Assembly: GCA_030704615.1 (NCBI GenBank)
Contig: CM060732.1
Span: 60,495,053 to 60,555,052, forward strand
Direction of reading: 5' to 3'
DNA from: Takakia lepidozioides
Lineage: Eukaryota; Streptophyta; Takakiopsida; Takakiales; Takakiaceae
Length of the DNA stretch: 60,000 nucleotides
The position numbers were made by a program, and so were the translations under genes. Numbering within the stretch: position 1 is the stretch's first letter; each line of letters begins with the position of its first letter. Shown in pieces: positions 21,610 to 35,282 of this stretch. Below the pieces are notes generated by a model, which saw only the letters and a program-made list of their open reading frames with translations, searched no databases and was not told the origin of the DNA.

Positions 21610-22081
21610 CAAAAAGAATACTTGTAAACTGATGTATTGCTCTAAAATGATTTAGAAAAACATCCCGAAATTGAGTCCAATGTTGGAATGAACCCTAAGG
21701 TTGCTTCCAATACCAAGTTAATGCCTTTCCCCTTAAGGTCGTAGGGAACCAAATCAATCAATATGCATCATTCAAAGCTTGATTGGAGTAACAACTTTGA
21801 ACAAAAAATTTGACATGATATTCGGGGTTTTCACGTGGTTTACCAGAAAACCAGTGCAAGTGACTTGGTAGTGGTAATGGAGTCAAACCTGCTGGCACCA
21901 CGATTGGAATATCTGGAGGTGTCGATGCAGGAGGTGCTGGTGGTGCTAGAGGTGGTTGTGGTTGCGCCATTGAACCTTTTGGATTCAACGATGGATTAGA
22001 TGTCGGGTTACTGGGTGTGGCCGAGCTTACATATGGAGATGATAATGAAGATTCAGAACCTTCCGAGTCTGATCCGTTCAA
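21610..22081 (-). pseudogene. Ty3/gypsy gag fragment
   Basis: The minus strand starts MNGSDSEGSESS and has a Pro/Ser-rich leader, then the capsid-type segment (HLHWFSGKPRENPEYHVK, FVQSCYSNQALND). After a stop and frame changes it continues with GKALTWYWKQP and HWTQFRDVFLNHF. These are typical of retrotransposon gag capsid domains. It differs from the gag at 3.4-4.5 kb, so it is a second gypsy lineage. No pol is present nearby. Confidence 0.75.
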
Positions 22082-22985
22082 ATCTCAATTCAAATGATTT
22101 GATGGGTTGATTAATCGGAGTCTCTCTCCGTTTCTTCTTCAGACGTTGTTACCTAGACTGTACGTCTTGGTAATTGAAAAAATCTTTCTTAATTGCTGCA
22201 CGAAATAATCTACGTCTAAGTCTAGGATCTGTTCTTCGAAATGAACTAGGATTGTGATGGGAACTAGAAGCAAAATTTGACATTCATCGTCACTATTTGG
22301 CTTATCCAGTTAATGTTGCGATACGATCGAGGGCTAATATAACCGTGTATAACCATAACAACAATGAAAGAATTCAAATTAGATAAATAAAATGAGGCTG
22401 TACGGGTACATCAGCGTGCAACTGCAAATGATATCGCGCGCGCCGCGCCGCTTTCTAGTAGGAGAGGTTGGTTACAATCATTACAATGTTCTCTGCGGAT
22501 CATGTAATGTTCTGCAAAATACTGGCACTGGATACACTGCGTCAGATAATTAACATGTCATTTAATGTGAGCTGTTATGGAAGATCGCAAGTGTAGGGCT
22601 TCTAAATAAATTCCTAGCACTCGCAATCGGGCCACATTGGCGGTCACAACACCAATAGAATCGTTATTGACAATCATCTGGTAGTATTCTATCCAACCAA
22701 ACTCGATCATTAATCCACCTTCTTCTTTCGCGTATGACAAGTCGATCGATGTAGGCTTCTATCATAGACCTAATATTATTGTCCCTTCGCCAAAACCGTT
22801 TTTTAATGCGCTTAACGTTTTCTTCAAAACTCATCACTTATCCATTCGAACTACATGATTTCATATGCAATCGTATACCTTCAGGTTTGTACATATCATC
22901 CGTAATATATATTACTCAAAATTCTGTTACTAAGCAACAGAAGTTGTATACAGATTTTTTTCGTTTTGCTAAAAGCGTAAAAGAA
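22082..22985. other. No gene recognised
   Basis: No family-like frame was found. A GC-rich run of CGCGCGCC type lies at about 22,435-22,450. Confidence 0.35.
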
Positions 22986-22989
22986 GAAG

Positions 22990-23155
22990 AAGGTGGACGC
23001 GTTGCCGAAGCAAGCGTAACTTATGGTGTCATTTGACCCAGAAGGGCTACTGCCTTCCGATATGAATGTGGACACTTTTGTAACAACCAATAGGGTGGTT
23101 TGAACCCACAACCATTCGTAAGATGATATATGTCCTTACCACTGGGCTATATGTT
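22990..23155 (-). repeat. tRNA-derived SINE
   Basis: The minus strand has an A box TAGCCCAGTGGTAAGGAC (23,149-23,132) and a B box GGTTCAAACC (23,106-23,097) with normal spacing, followed by a non-tRNA body with GTGTCCACATTC. It is not a folded functional tRNA. Confidence 0.7.
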
Positions 23156-23159
23156 GGCT

Positions 23160-25080
23160 GTTTAAAAACGTAAATACTATAGTCTTAATAACAAGCCCTT
23201 ATATGTAGATGTATATTTAAGTAGATATTTATTTTCGATCATTTTTTTTTAATCTTTAGATAGATAGTTTGGACATTTGGGTGAAAGATATTAGTTAAAA
23301 AAAATAGAAACAGAAAGAGATGTCTTCCACAGTCGGGGAGTCAGTGGCAGGGTCGAAGACTCGCAGAAGCACCACCAAGTTTGATAATCCACGGAAGTTG
23401 TAGTCTTTCGGAGCGGCGGGATGCAAAGAGTACGTCGACAAAATGGAGTTAGAAGGCTCTGATTTGCCCGAGGATTTACCGGAACATCAAGAGGTCCTTA
23501 CCTAAATTACCCACAAAATTTGGGAATTTTCGGTTAAGGTTTGTAACGGCATCGAATTACGAGACAAAGAGCACTCGTGGTGACCTAATTTAAGAGGTTT
23601 ATTCATTATTTGATTGGCCAGAGCAGCCAAGGGAAATTGGAGGATGAGCGGAGAACTTCATCCATCTAGCGCAAGCGACAACGTTAACAATCATTCATCT
23701 AGTTGGATGAAATTATATTGGATGAAAATCATCCACTTGGATGAAATCCATCCATCCATGGCTCATATTTATTAGTTGTCTTTGTTTGGTCAACAAGTTT
23801 TCCAATTGATTGGAGAAGTTTAATTATTATTTCATAGTTTTTTATTAACCCCAAAAGTAGTATATACGAGAGGCAAGGCCCCCCTTGTTCATCACTTTTT
23901 TACGTTCCTCTTGCTCTGTTCTTGCTTTGTATGTTTTTATTGGAGCTAGAGTTGGAATCTAGCCCCATTGTTGCTTAAGGAGCTTAAGTCCTAGCAAGTA
24001 GAGCTCGAGCTTGTTAGTAGTGGAGAGTCTTATTTCGTGGGAGCTAGAGTTGGATTCTAGCCCTACCCATTGTCGGCCAAAGCCATTTATTTTGTTATGA
24101 GAAAGAAGCTCGGCTTGTCAAAAGAAGGTCATGTGTAAGGTCTAAGATTTAGATCCGGACGTTATCTAGTTTTTGTTGTTATTGTGTTTTTTACCATAGC
24201 TGTCAGCCAGGGGCTGCCGCCACTTGTGTGGTCCCCGCGGGAAGCTCCAAGGTGTTTGGGGTATAGCCCAGGGGCTGGCCGGAGTATAACCAAGAGAAGC
24301 TCCAAAGAGTTGGGAGGAGGAGCCCATAAAGTCAATTGAGAGCACTTAGGGGCAAGACGTGGCAAGGCGCCTAGCCGTTGATCACCGGACGGTGCCCAAG
24401 GCCCAAGCGTTGACTGTAGCATTGCACGGCAGAAACAGCGGGGCCCCAAGCCCGACAGCCCCCACGTACCTTAATTTTTTTTTATCGCGGACTGACGGTC
24501 CAAAGCAAGGACCGCCTGACGCCTCACCACGTGGTGTAGCCACCGCGCCACGTCCAGCCGTTGCTGGTCGCGGGTTTTCTAGGGGGGAGTTCATCTAGTT
24601 ATGGGTACTATGCATTTCTAACCCCCCATCTTGTTTTTTATTTTTCTTTTAGTTAAGAACTCAAGATCCATGTACCTATCATCCGTTATAAAAAACTTCC
24701 ATGAGCCAAAATCATCCATGATGACATGGATGCGCAAATGAAGTCATCTATCATTGAAATCGTGCATCCGCCAAAATCATCCGTCGTGTGCAATCATCCG
24801 CAGGTCACAAAATCATCCGCAGCTGATCAAATCATCCATTATGATTCCAAAACACAAACTTTGTGGCACCATTATATTTTGGAATTTTTGGTATATTTAT
24901 TTCTCGCCTTTCTTATTTACGATATCGATAATTCAAGGGCCGGTAAACGGGGTGTAGCGCCGACTAGAGAGATTTGATGCCGGAAACCGATTTTGTGGAA
25001 CTCGAATTTTGCTGCCAGATAGTGGAACTCGAATTATGACTACTGTGATGGCAGAGTGTCGTTAGGGATCCTGGAGTGTC
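23160..25080. other. Retroelement debris; no gene recognised
   Basis: Two imperfect copies of a motif with GAGCTAGAGTTGGA and TCTAGCCC lie at 23,943-23,965 and 24,041-24,063. A GC-rich stretch at 24,350-24,580 resembles the one at 27,400-27,700. Repeated AAATCATCC motifs occur at 24,710-24,840. These look like untranslated parts of LTR retrotransposons. Confidence 0.35.
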
Positions 25081-25260
25081 ATGACAGCACTCGCAGAATG
25101 AAGACGGCAGAGGTAGAGAGGAATGTAGCGCAGGAGAGGACTCGGATAATTTTGAGTCGTCGGAAGAGTCCTCCGAGACTGAGGACGATGAGCAAGCTTC
25201 AGAGTAATCTACAGATGTCGATGAAGAAATGAAGGTTGATGAGTATGACGACTTCTAGTG
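25081..25260 (+). pseudogene. Acidic C-terminal fragment of an unknown protein
   Basis: The plus strand reads a Glu/Ser/Asp-rich stretch (NFESSEESSETEDDEQ, then EEMKVDEYDDF) with an internal TAA. It is coding-like but has no domain. It could be the tail of a nuclear protein or of a transposon protein. Confidence 0.25.
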
Positions 25261-25474
25261 AACTGGTGCTTCTGCCTGGAGTCTTCACAACTTGGAGACT
25301 TTGTACACACGCTCAGTGTGTCATTCCACTCCTTTCACAGTGCATGCATAGACCCAAAGTTTTAGCTGAACGACACATGCCCTCTCTGTTGGCGTACGTT
25401 GTGAGAAAACATAGGAATTGCATTTTGATTGGGTAGACCATTGGTCTCACAACTGTTTTTTTTTTTTTAAAGAT

Positions 25475-25575
25475 AAAATCGGGACCACGAGAGTTGACAA
25501 GTCCCAATTTTTTTATTTTGTTTTAAAATAAATTGATAAATTCGGGACAGACAGATCTAACGGTCCCAATTTTTT
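25475..25575. repeat. Two degenerate ACCGCCA-family palindromes
   Basis: CGGGACCACGAGAGTTGACAAGTCCC-like and CGGGACAGACAGATCTAACGGTCCC-like units occur 65 bp apart in A/T-rich DNA, the same spacing as in the 20-kb array. Confidence 0.5.
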
Positions 25576-25739
25576 TGTTTTTTAAATTTTTAAATCTATA
25601 AAAATCTTTGGTAGGGGAGTGCCTCAAAAGAGACATATCTACCAAGCCAGGGCTCAGCTTCAATGGAGTCCCAAGCTCCGAGTTACATGCCGAGACAGCG
25701 AGAGAAATTTTTTTGGATGCAAAATACTGTATCCATGTT

Positions 25740-26620
25740 TTAAGGCTACAATAGGGAATAGTGAAAGGTGAGAGGAAGAGGATGACGCATTCTAGAAAGG
25801 GAAAGCGTCATTTCCCACTTATTTAATGATTTGTTATGTGCACCTGGAGAAGAAAAAAGCCGGTCCCACCAGGAGAAGTGGTTTAGAGGATAATCATGCA
25901 TGTTTTGGCTTGCAAATTAACAGCGATCTTCATCTGCCACTTTATTTTTTTCATCCATTAAGGTAGGGGCAGCCCCCCCCCCCTCGGGAGCGGTTCCCCG
26001 GCTGTTCCCCGCCCCCCCTACATGTAATTTTTGGATCTTTGGACTCTAGAGGAGATTCCATTTCCAGGGATATTTTATTATTAATATTTTCTTATTTCTT
26101 TATTATTTTTGCCCGTTGTTTGCATGGATAAATAGGAAAAAATAGTCATAGGAACTTGGATTTAATTTGACCCCTTTAGTCCCCGGATTGGGGGGGGATT
26201 TCCGATGAGGTTTTGCCCTTCCTGAGATGTGGGTTGAATTCAACCACCCAGGAGTGAAGGTATATTGGGAAGAGTCGGTTCCTTATCCCCCCTTAAACCC
26301 GGTAAGTTCTTTGTGAGGGAACAATGGATTAGGTCCCGACTATTAGCGGTTCGGGGGTTTAGGCCAGTAGGAGTTAGCTAATAGAACAAAGACTTGGAAG
26401 ACAATTGACAAGACTAGAAATTAAAAAATATATACCGTAGGACTTAGAAACGGAATCTTGCCTTATGAGGGAGAACTTGATTTTTTATTTGCCGGTAAAA
26501 TTAGATTTCGATTAGCAGCCGCCACTAGCATTACCGCGGAACCTCCTGTACTAACCACATCGGGCGTCCAGGGCTCGTCACATCTATTTGGAGGGTGATT
26601 CACTGCCTACTCCATTTGTT
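25740..26620 (+). repeat. Dispersed LTR-like repeat, copy 2
   Basis: It has the same motif series as 17,370-18,215 (GGTTCCC and GTTCCCC, GATCTTTGGAC, CACCCAGGAGTG, AAACCCGGTAAGT, CCCGACTATTAGCGG). Its left part (25,740-26,110) matches 28,640-29,050. Two direct copies 2.9 kb apart may be LTRs of a non-autonomous element, but ends and target duplication are not clear. Confidence 0.5.
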
Positions 26621-28639
26621 TAAATTGAATTATTTTGTATCTTTGTTGATTTATACTAAGCCAGGGGCTTCTAAGACCATATTGGACTTGTGACATTATG
26701 TTGTCTATGAAAAACTAATCATCTTAGGCAAAGATGATGCTTTGATTTTATGTTTGAAGTGTATCTTGAAACACAGGGGAAGAAGCCCAAAGGACAGGGG
26801 CTTAAGGGCATATAACCCATGTTTGAGGCATTTGAAGGTCTATTTAGGAGATCAATAGGCTGTCGCGATATCCCCCACCTGCTCCCTGCCTTCCTTCTCA
26901 TTTTTTGAATCCTACCTAGCCACCATTTTACCAATAAGCTACATACAAATATCTATATCTTCCCCTAAGAACATGTATATATTTTTGGAATTTTTCATAG
27001 ATATTATCTCATTCATATAGTAATTGTTTTTAAAAATGAGTCATTATTTTAGACCCTATATTAATTTAAATTCCCTGATCACGATATAATGTACCATTTA
27101 TTACTTTTAAATGTTTTCTAATTTTTATCTTTTCTGAATAAATAGCACTCTATATTTTTTTGCACGTCGGTTGGAAATTTTTGGAAGTGACTTCCTCGGG
27201 TTAAATTGAAAGTGTTAATCCCCCAAGGACCCTGGGAGACAAACTAACCCCCCTAAAGAGGATTAGTCTAGTCTATAAAGGGGCTGCCCAAAGGGCAACA
27301 CCCCAAGACAAAAGTTAAGAGCGCTTAGACCCCATTTACTAAAAGGTCAACTAGTAAGTACCATAGAGATCGTCACACCAAGGCGGAACTGCTACGGGGT
27401 TGCGGACCCCGCCAAGGACTGTTGTTGACCATTGGAGGCCAAAGTACGGGAGAAACGCTGCTGCGTGAAAGCAACTTGAGGCGTCATAGCCGTACCCTAC
27501 GTAGGAATACACGCGCGGAGTGGGAGACAGCCCGCGCTTTTACCCAGCGGACCCGCCAGCGGTGGCGGGCCAGTTGCGTCGTACCGCGTGGCAGCGGGCC
27601 ACGGATCAAGCTTTTATCCGCGGGATACACGCGCAGACCGCGCCAAGGACCAACAATCCTTGGCCATGGACTTTTCAAGGGGGGTATTTTTCCTAACTTA
27701 ATTTTTGGTGCACTATTCACGTTCTTCCCTTTAGCATGTGGGCATAGGAGGAGGTTAGCTTAGGACAAGTGAAAATTGGAATAATTGGGAAGGCACCGCT
27801 AATGTTGTCATTTTGATGTCTCTCGGAGTCTGAGAAGGTGCAGCCCGGGATGTCGCGGCCCTTTGCCTTGAGGGCGGGGGGTCGGGACACAAGATGGGCT
27901 GCCCCTGTGGTGGGGGCAGTGGCAGCAAATAGGAAAGGGGACTGAAGCACCCTTGAGTGTCGAAGGCACTCAAGGAGGCGGTGACGCTCACTAGATGGAG
28001 CCCCGCAAACCGGGTGGCGGTGGTGGGGGGCTCCACGAGGGGTGGTGGTAGCGTAGGGAGTCGTAGTGGGGGTGGCATAGGACTCACCATGAGGCTGAGG
28101 CCTTGTGGTGGGAGTCGTGGGGAGTCTTGGGACTCACCACGGTCCATTGGGGCCGTGGTGGGTGGGCCAAGACTCACCGCGGCTCACCACAGGGACAATC
28201 GAGGGTCTAAGTGGTGGTGCACTAGATTTGGAGGGTGCTACTTGTGGAACCCCCGCGGACACCTACAGAAATATATATATGGGATAGTAACCCTGAGAAC
28301 GGTGCAAGCCCGTTGGTGACAAAAAATTAGTGAGTAAACGTGCGAGCAGGAAAGCAACCAAGGTGTGGGGAGCTGTTCCGGACTGCCATCTACCAAAGGG
28401 AATTTCCACTGAGCTCGACAGGTCGAGGGTCGAGTGGGAGTGTGAGGGGGACCGTTATGCCCTGGTGAGCAGCCGAAGCTCCAAGTTGGTCCGGCGGCCG
28501 GTTTGGGAATTAGGCACGCGTATCAAGGCGAGTAACTATGACGTAAAAAAGAGTTTACCGAAGTGAGGTGCGCGACACGGGAGTTCTTGCATGAAACAGA
28601 GATAGATAGCCCAAAAACCAAGTGGGAGAGGTTCCCGTG
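26621..28639. other. Possible interior of a non-autonomous LTR element; no gene
   Basis: GC-rich, low-complexity sequence, with repeated GACTCACCACGG-like motifs at 28,080-28,200. Long frames here are produced by GC bias on both strands and show no family. Confidence 0.35.
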
Positions 28640-29050
28640 GTGGGGTTTCAAGAGGTAGAAGATGACATATTCTAAAGGCGCTATAGGCCATCCCTTCGCC
28701 TAGTTTAATCTGATTAAATAGAAAGGGAGAAAAGAGGCCCAAAGAATGGACCTCGGGACCCACTAGAATTATACTGTTTGTTTATTCATGGAAGTGGCAA
28801 ACGGATGAAAAAATATTTAATTGGGTTTTCATTCATCCGGGGCCAGTGACCCCCATAAGTTGCTAATGAGCCATTGAGTGGGTTGTGCATAGGAATTGGG
28901 GCGCTCCCATCGAGGAGAGCGGTTCCCCAATGTTCCCAAGGTGTTCCCTTGATCCCCTGGAGGTAATTTCAGGATCCTTGAGATCCTCAGGGAATCCTCT
29001 ATTTATTCATGTTTTTTAAGTTTTTTCTTATTTGTTTATTTATTTATTGG
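28640..29050 (+). repeat. Dispersed LTR-like repeat, copy 3 (partial)
   Basis: It matches 25,740-26,110 in order: AAGAGGTAGAAGATGAC, the TTTAATC/TTTAATG region, GCTCCC and GCGGTTCCCC, TAATTT and GGATCCTTGAGATCC. Confidence 0.5.
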
Positions 29051-29237
29051 CTCCTCCCTAAAGAGGAGAACCCATCACTGTCAAAAAAATGTCAACTCCT
29101 TGTTACACCCTCCCCATATAATGCATGCCCTAAATGAACCTCTCCTCAGATTACACCCGGTCATGCACTCCCCTAGTAAGACTTTTATAAAATTATATAT
29201 TCTATGTTATTACGTAATTTGATAGTAAATTACCAAG

Positions 29238-29284
29238 GGGCCTGATTTGTGAGCAAGCTGTAGCTCCCAGCTGTTTCCCTTTTC
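29238..29284 (+). repeat. Terminal-type motif, copy 2 of 3
   Basis: AAGGGGCCTGATTTGTGAGC, a GAGC/GCTC stem and GTTTCCCTTTT with an A/T tail, as at 11,957 (minus) and 59,678 (plus). Confidence 0.6.
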
Positions 29285-29289
29285 TAAAA

Positions 29290-30271
29290 TAAATTTAAAA
29301 AATATTACCGTACACAAAATCTCAAAACATCTCGCCGAAAATCTTCAAAATTTGCACTTTGGATGCCCAAGTTAAGGAAACTAGCGCGAGAAGCGTGATT
29401 TCCCCCCCTCAAATCACCGGCCATGTCCGCGAGTTCTTCCACAGTGGCCATGGCCATGGTCTCTGTGAGCTCCGGAGTCCAGCGCTCAGCGGGCAGAAAG
29501 ATTCGTCTGCGAAGATTGCACGCTCCGACGCAGCTGATTCCAACTGGTTCAATGTCTTGAGTTGGTTCCAGCTATGGCCTCCAAGGGACTGCATACACCA
29601 AAGGTCCTGACAACGATATCAGGGAAGACATCTTGAGTAGATGCACTCAGTAGTGAAGCAATATACTGTCCTAGCCCTTTCGTGCCCTTTCTCAATCTCA
29701 TCCTGAGGAGATATAGGGTCTTGTTGGTTGGAAATTGGAAAAGCTTGTAGTGCCTGTAAAGGTCTATTTGCAAAGGCTACGTTGGTCGGGAACGCAGCAC
29801 GAACTGGTAGAAAGCTACAACTATAGTCTTTTGAAAGTGAAGGTTGAGGTTTCCAAGTTTCTGCACTAGATGGAAGTGGAAACTTCCAGAAAACAGTTGG
29901 GTGCTCTTATATCTGGCCAATGTTGTGGTTGCAAGTCTCCTCAAGACGCACTGTAGTTAGTCACCTAGTGGACAAATGTCTGTTTGGAAGGCTGACAATG
30001 CTGCTTGCGCGATTTAGGGTTAGACGATTTGTTTGTAAAAGGTATGGGTATGACAAGAAAGCGGAATGGGTCGGCTGCTTAAATACAGGTTCCCGCCAGA
30101 ATGGTATAACCCATTTTCGTGACTGTCCTGCAAATCGCTGGCCCCTGGGAGCGGAATGCTCGGAATGGTTGAGTTCTGCATGTGTGTTTGGAATGTGATA
30201 TTCTTTTACTGTTGGGAGAGTATGGGAGATGTCTGTCTTCAAGGCCTGAGACGCTCAGGCTTGGGCTCTTG
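29290..30271. other. No gene recognised
   Basis: Unique-looking sequence before the duplicated block. The short frames on both strands show no family similarity. Confidence 0.35.
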
Positions 30272-30949
30272 ATAGTTTTACTTCGGAAAAACACAAAGCT
30301 GAAACTTCTTCTGTTGGTCTCTAGCCCTAGTGAAGTGTGGCACTGAATCATTTCAGCTAGCATTTTGTTTCACATGTACAGCCAGTATTTTTTACCCAAG
30401 TCTCAGAGACAGGAACTTGCACTGAAGAGTCGCCAAGAAGAAGGAGCCGAGCAGATGAAAAGGTGAAATTTCTTGAAAGTGTTTTAGCAAGTTGTAAGAA
30501 TATCCAGTAGATTAATATCACACTGTTGATGATTAAGATTTGGCAAACTCAACTTTATTATTTTCAGAGTCAGTTCCTATGTGGTGTGGGGAGCCCTACT
30601 AGTATTATATCCCTGCACTGCTGCACTTGCAAGAATAGGAGTTTTAGTTCTAGAGCAAACTTGACCATAGTTGTCCTCTTTCTGTCCCCTTTTTGAGATG
30701 GAGGTAGTACTTGTGAGGAATGAGGAGCAGCGCAAGCTGTTGATGAGTAAAGAGAGTAAAAGCAATGTGCAAGGTCAGTTTCTGAATTTGGTTTGTATCT
30801 TCTCTTCATCACTGGCTAGGTGAACCTCCCCACACTTCTTTCAAGAGAGCTAGTTTAGGTGTTTATAGGGAGTTACATGGTCTATTGTTTTTCCTGACAA
30901 AACATGAGGGGAATGGAGTGAGGGTTGCAGTGGTTTGATGATTCAAATG

Positions 30950-32225
30950 ATGCTTTGAGAAGTACGTGTTATTGTGCCCTAGAGTTGATGCATGTCTGTA
31001 AAAGTAAGTATTTTGTTTCCTATTAGTGAAATCTCATTTAATACCAAAAGTTGTAATTGGTCAAAACTTTTTATTAGTGTATCTAATCGCTCTGAACCAG
31101 CGTTGTTTTTTGGGCGAATTTTCGCTAAATGACTACCTCAAAAAATAAAAAATAATATTTGGTCCCAAATTCCTTGTTTATTCGTGGTTGAAATCAAATT
31201 TTTTAAATAAAAAATAAATTATGGATGAATTTGCCAAATATGGATGATATCAATGGATTAAAGTATGGATGTGGATGATTCTATCCTAATTTGAATGGAT
31301 GAACAGAATGTATGCCTATTTTTGGCAAAACTCTGTAGCCACTCGTGCTATTTTTTGAATTTCGAAAAAAAAATGCTGGTAGGGAGACTGTTGAAAAGAG
31401 GTGCGAACTTTAGTTTTTCCTGGTGACGAATTGGTGGACCGTTGGTTACATAGTGCTGGGATGGCTCAATTTCGGCGTTCTTGTGTTTCTTTATGGCTGA
31501 TCTTGTGACGAATTGGTGGACCGTGGGGTAGTGCTCGGATCGCTCAACTTTGGCATTCTTGTGTTTATTTCTGGCTGATCTTGTGGCCCACACAGTCGAT
31601 TCCGCTTGAACCGAGTAGGAGTCAGAGCTCCTCCTGTGAAGATCTACTACTACAATGGGCGAAATATCACTTCAGGTACGAACCATTGATGGTTGAATCA
31701 ACTTTTTGCAATAGGATGGATGCTAAGCCCAAAGTGTATGGTTGTACCATCAAAATTACAAGTTGTTTTTCCTATATATGCCATTAAGATCACTTTTTTC
31801 TTTGGCGGATCAGCTCATGGATGTTTATTATAGATTCGTAATAATCCTTGAACTATAGATAATAAGGTAAAAGTTTTTTCCGTTCTTGCTCCGCCAGTCA
31901 TAAATAAATGTAGTGGTTTGTTAGGATACATACGTTTTCTATATGTACAGTCATAAAAAATAACTCTTTGCTTCAAATTAAGTTTGCGCAATTCAGCAAA
32001 AAAACTTTGGAAGGAATCATATCGTCATGTGTGCTACAAACATCCATTTCAGGTATTGTCGATGTTCTAATTTGCGGTTTGAAATGAACTTCAGTATTTA
32101 TATCATAAGACTCTACTCCAGTACAATCAATTAATGATTTTGGAGCATAATGATCGTCCACTGTCATAAAAGTATCCATCCACATACTAAAGTTATTAAA
32201 TTGTGCCAATTCATGAGCTTTTGAT
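30950..32225 (-). pseudogene. Pif1-family helicase of Helitron type, left copy
   Basis: The minus strand has HDDMIPSKVF, LNLKQRVIFYDCTYRKRMYP, a decayed Walker A (MTGGARTEKTFTLLSIVQG, where GGAGTGKT is expected), QGLLRIYNKHP and, after an unrelated interval, a Walker B region near 31,030-31,060. Such helicases unwind DNA during Helitron rolling-circle transposition. Stops and frameshifts are frequent, and the Walker A Gly-Lys pair is Glu-Lys. No Rep nuclease motif was seen. The family call rests on the helicase motifs. Confidence 0.65.
31424..31580. repeat. Two tandem copies of a 76-bp unit
   Basis: The unit GTGACGAATTGGTGGACCGT...GGCTGATCTT occurs twice in direct succession. The same doublet is found in the right copy at 37,236-37,393. 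It interrupts the helicase remnant. Confidence 0.75.
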
Positions 32226-33430
32226 TCTAAATTATTTCAATCAATGATAAAATTGTTATTACTTTTTAGAATGTATATATATTTTCTAGGTAATGATACA
32301 ATGGATGGCTCATGAGCAATATATGCATCATGTCAAGTCGCATAGTTTTGTTTTTGTGATTCTTCATTTCCAAGAAAATGATGAAAAAACAAGATAGGTT
32401 AGATAACAAAGGTTGTTTTTTTTTATCAAACAGAACAGTTATGATCTCATCATAGCTTTGGAGAAATATTTCTTGCTCAATCTAACCTTGACCTTTATAG
32501 TTCCAAGTTCTTCAATACGACATCATGCTTAATTTACCTCAAATCCTTTTGTTGCTGATCTTCGTCAATATCCTTGCGCACAGTGTCATGCGTTTCTATT
32601 TGTGCATGATTCTCCACATTTTGTTTTCCATGTCTTTTCTTTTCTAATACATGTTCTTTCACACTCTCATCTGCATCACATTAGAAGACTTAAGTAGATG
32701 ATAAAATAAACAACTTTTCTCACATGCAATGTCATCATGTGCTGCTTGCTTCATTTGTGCAAAACATGGAGGACGATAGAGAACAAGGAAAGACTCGAGT
32801 GCCATCAAGGTCTTATTGGAAACTTATGTGTAAAGGTCAAGGTCATTTAAGCAAACATCTCAAGAACTAGATGTTCTCTCTATAAAACACAATTAACCGA
32901 TAAGTAATTAATATAATGTCATAAATGTAAGAAATTAGCAGCATGCAGATCCTCCATCTAATTGTGGAGCTTCATAAAGATTGATCAGATTGGTGCAAAG
33001 GACCCTAGTTATGTCTCATGCAAAATACAACACTTCATTATATAGAGAAATAATGGGTCCTCAACAATGTTATACCTGCCTCCTCACCAAGAAAGTTAGG
33101 TGTTGTTTCCGAGGACATGCTTCATGCATAGCATGTATTCTTTTCAGGTTGAAGGAATATAAGTGTATCATAGCCTATCTGCCCACCTTGAACGCATATA
33201 TTCTAAGGTTTTCACATTATCTTCTATCCTCAATTCAAGAAAATAAAATTCCAATTCACCTCATTTCCATTAAACCAAGCCTCCAAAAGCTGGATTGCTG
33301 GAAACGCTCAATTGTATGCAAAACTACACCGGCCATTCATGTGCGCCGGTTGACCCTCAAAAACCACGTTTACAACTATGCTTGTTGTACTCACTTCGCT
33401 TCCAGTCACATCCCTATGTCTGTCGCTCCC
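32226..33430. other. Duplicated non-coding interval with one conserved plus-strand frame
   Basis: A/T-rich. A plus-strand ATG frame at 32,981-33,445 (154 codons) is also open in the right copy at 38,804-39,292 (162 codons), the difference being 8 in-frame codons. It is antisense to, and overlaps the last bases of, the ZCCHC10-like gene, so it may just be that gene's 3' UTR. No family recognised. Confidence 0.3.
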
Positions 33431-34278
<848 letters not shown>

Positions 34279-35186
34279 CCCTGTTCCGGATCAGAGAAGA
34301 GAACAAAGATCGCCAACTCCCGACGACCCTTGCTCTCAAAAGCTTATTGGGCAGGCAAAAGTATTTCCCTAGCGACGTCTATCGGACAAAACCATGTCTT
34401 TTTGGCTATGGCATCCTTATCTTTCCCAAAAAGATTAAAAAAACATTATGCCTCTACAATTGCTCATATAGAGTGATAAGTAAGAGTGAGATCTACCGAA
34501 TATGAGTCCTTTGCAAAAAGGTAGAACAAACAGTTGTGCCGACTGCTGTGCGAGATAAGAGCTCTCTCTTAAAACTGCAGCACCTCCTCCTTATTGCGCT
34601 CTCTCTCTACCAGATGTCGCCGCAACCATTGTTACAAGGATTCCATGAGGGGAGTCCCTAGAACCTAATGCAATCAGCAACCTGATCTCTTCTCTCGGTG
34701 CAAAAGAGCAAGCAAGCCGTTGAAATCACGACACACAGAAATCATGACCAAAGACATAACCGTAACTATTCTTTTCGTTAAGTAACGTGCGTTAGACATC
34801 AGTTATTGGATATTGCACTGTGTGCCACCCAGGTCAGTCAGGGGCTCAAATCTGTGCTGCCTTCTCAGGCTTGGTTAATGTCCCGTGCTTCAGTAGTTCA
34901 AGTATCCCTGCATGGCTCATAAATGAAAGCGGGTAGTTGTTTATTTATTTATTTATTAAAGTTAAATAATAGAAAAAGAGAAGAAGCCCTTTAAGCCATA
35001 TTAAAAAATCATGGAAAAAATAACTATGAAGAAAATAACCTATTAGAGAACGCGCACCCCTAGGGCGCATTCCCTGGCGTAAAGGAATTTTGGGGGCAGA
35101 TTATGCGAGGCCCTGATTGGCTGCAGGCCATAATGATCCGCTAAAAAGTCAAACAGCTCATTGGGAGAGTCAAACTGTCGATTAGG
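34279..35186. other. 5' flank of the left ZCCHC10-like copy, with SINE-like piece
   Basis: At 34,825-34,870 lies GTGTGCCACCCAGGTCAGTC with a B-box-like GGGGCTCAAATC. The same piece occurs at 40,680 and, with GGGGTCGAATT, at 58,466. An (ATTT)n run lies at 34,940-34,956. Otherwise no gene. Confidence 0.4.
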
Positions 35187-35282
35187 AATGCAGAATGCGC
35201 CAACGCCGTGGAGCGACAATCTTCAGCTTCTTAATTTGCCTAAAAAAAGGCATAATTTGCCCCCAAAATCCTTTAAGTACTA
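35080..35282. repeat. Short inverted repeat at the duplication edge
   Basis: GTAAAGGAATTTTGGGGGCAGATTATG-like sequence at 35,082-35,108 recurs reverse-complemented at 35,249-35,279. It marks the edge of the duplicated block and may reflect an insertion of an inverted fragment. Confidence 0.5.

Noticed and set aside
23090-23155. Functional tRNA gene
   Set aside because: Only the A and B boxes match; acceptor and anticodon stems do not pair, so it is a SINE head.
27420-28320. GC-rich genes
   Set aside because: Frames open on both strands only because of GC bias; no domains, no conserved order, next to LTR-like repeats.
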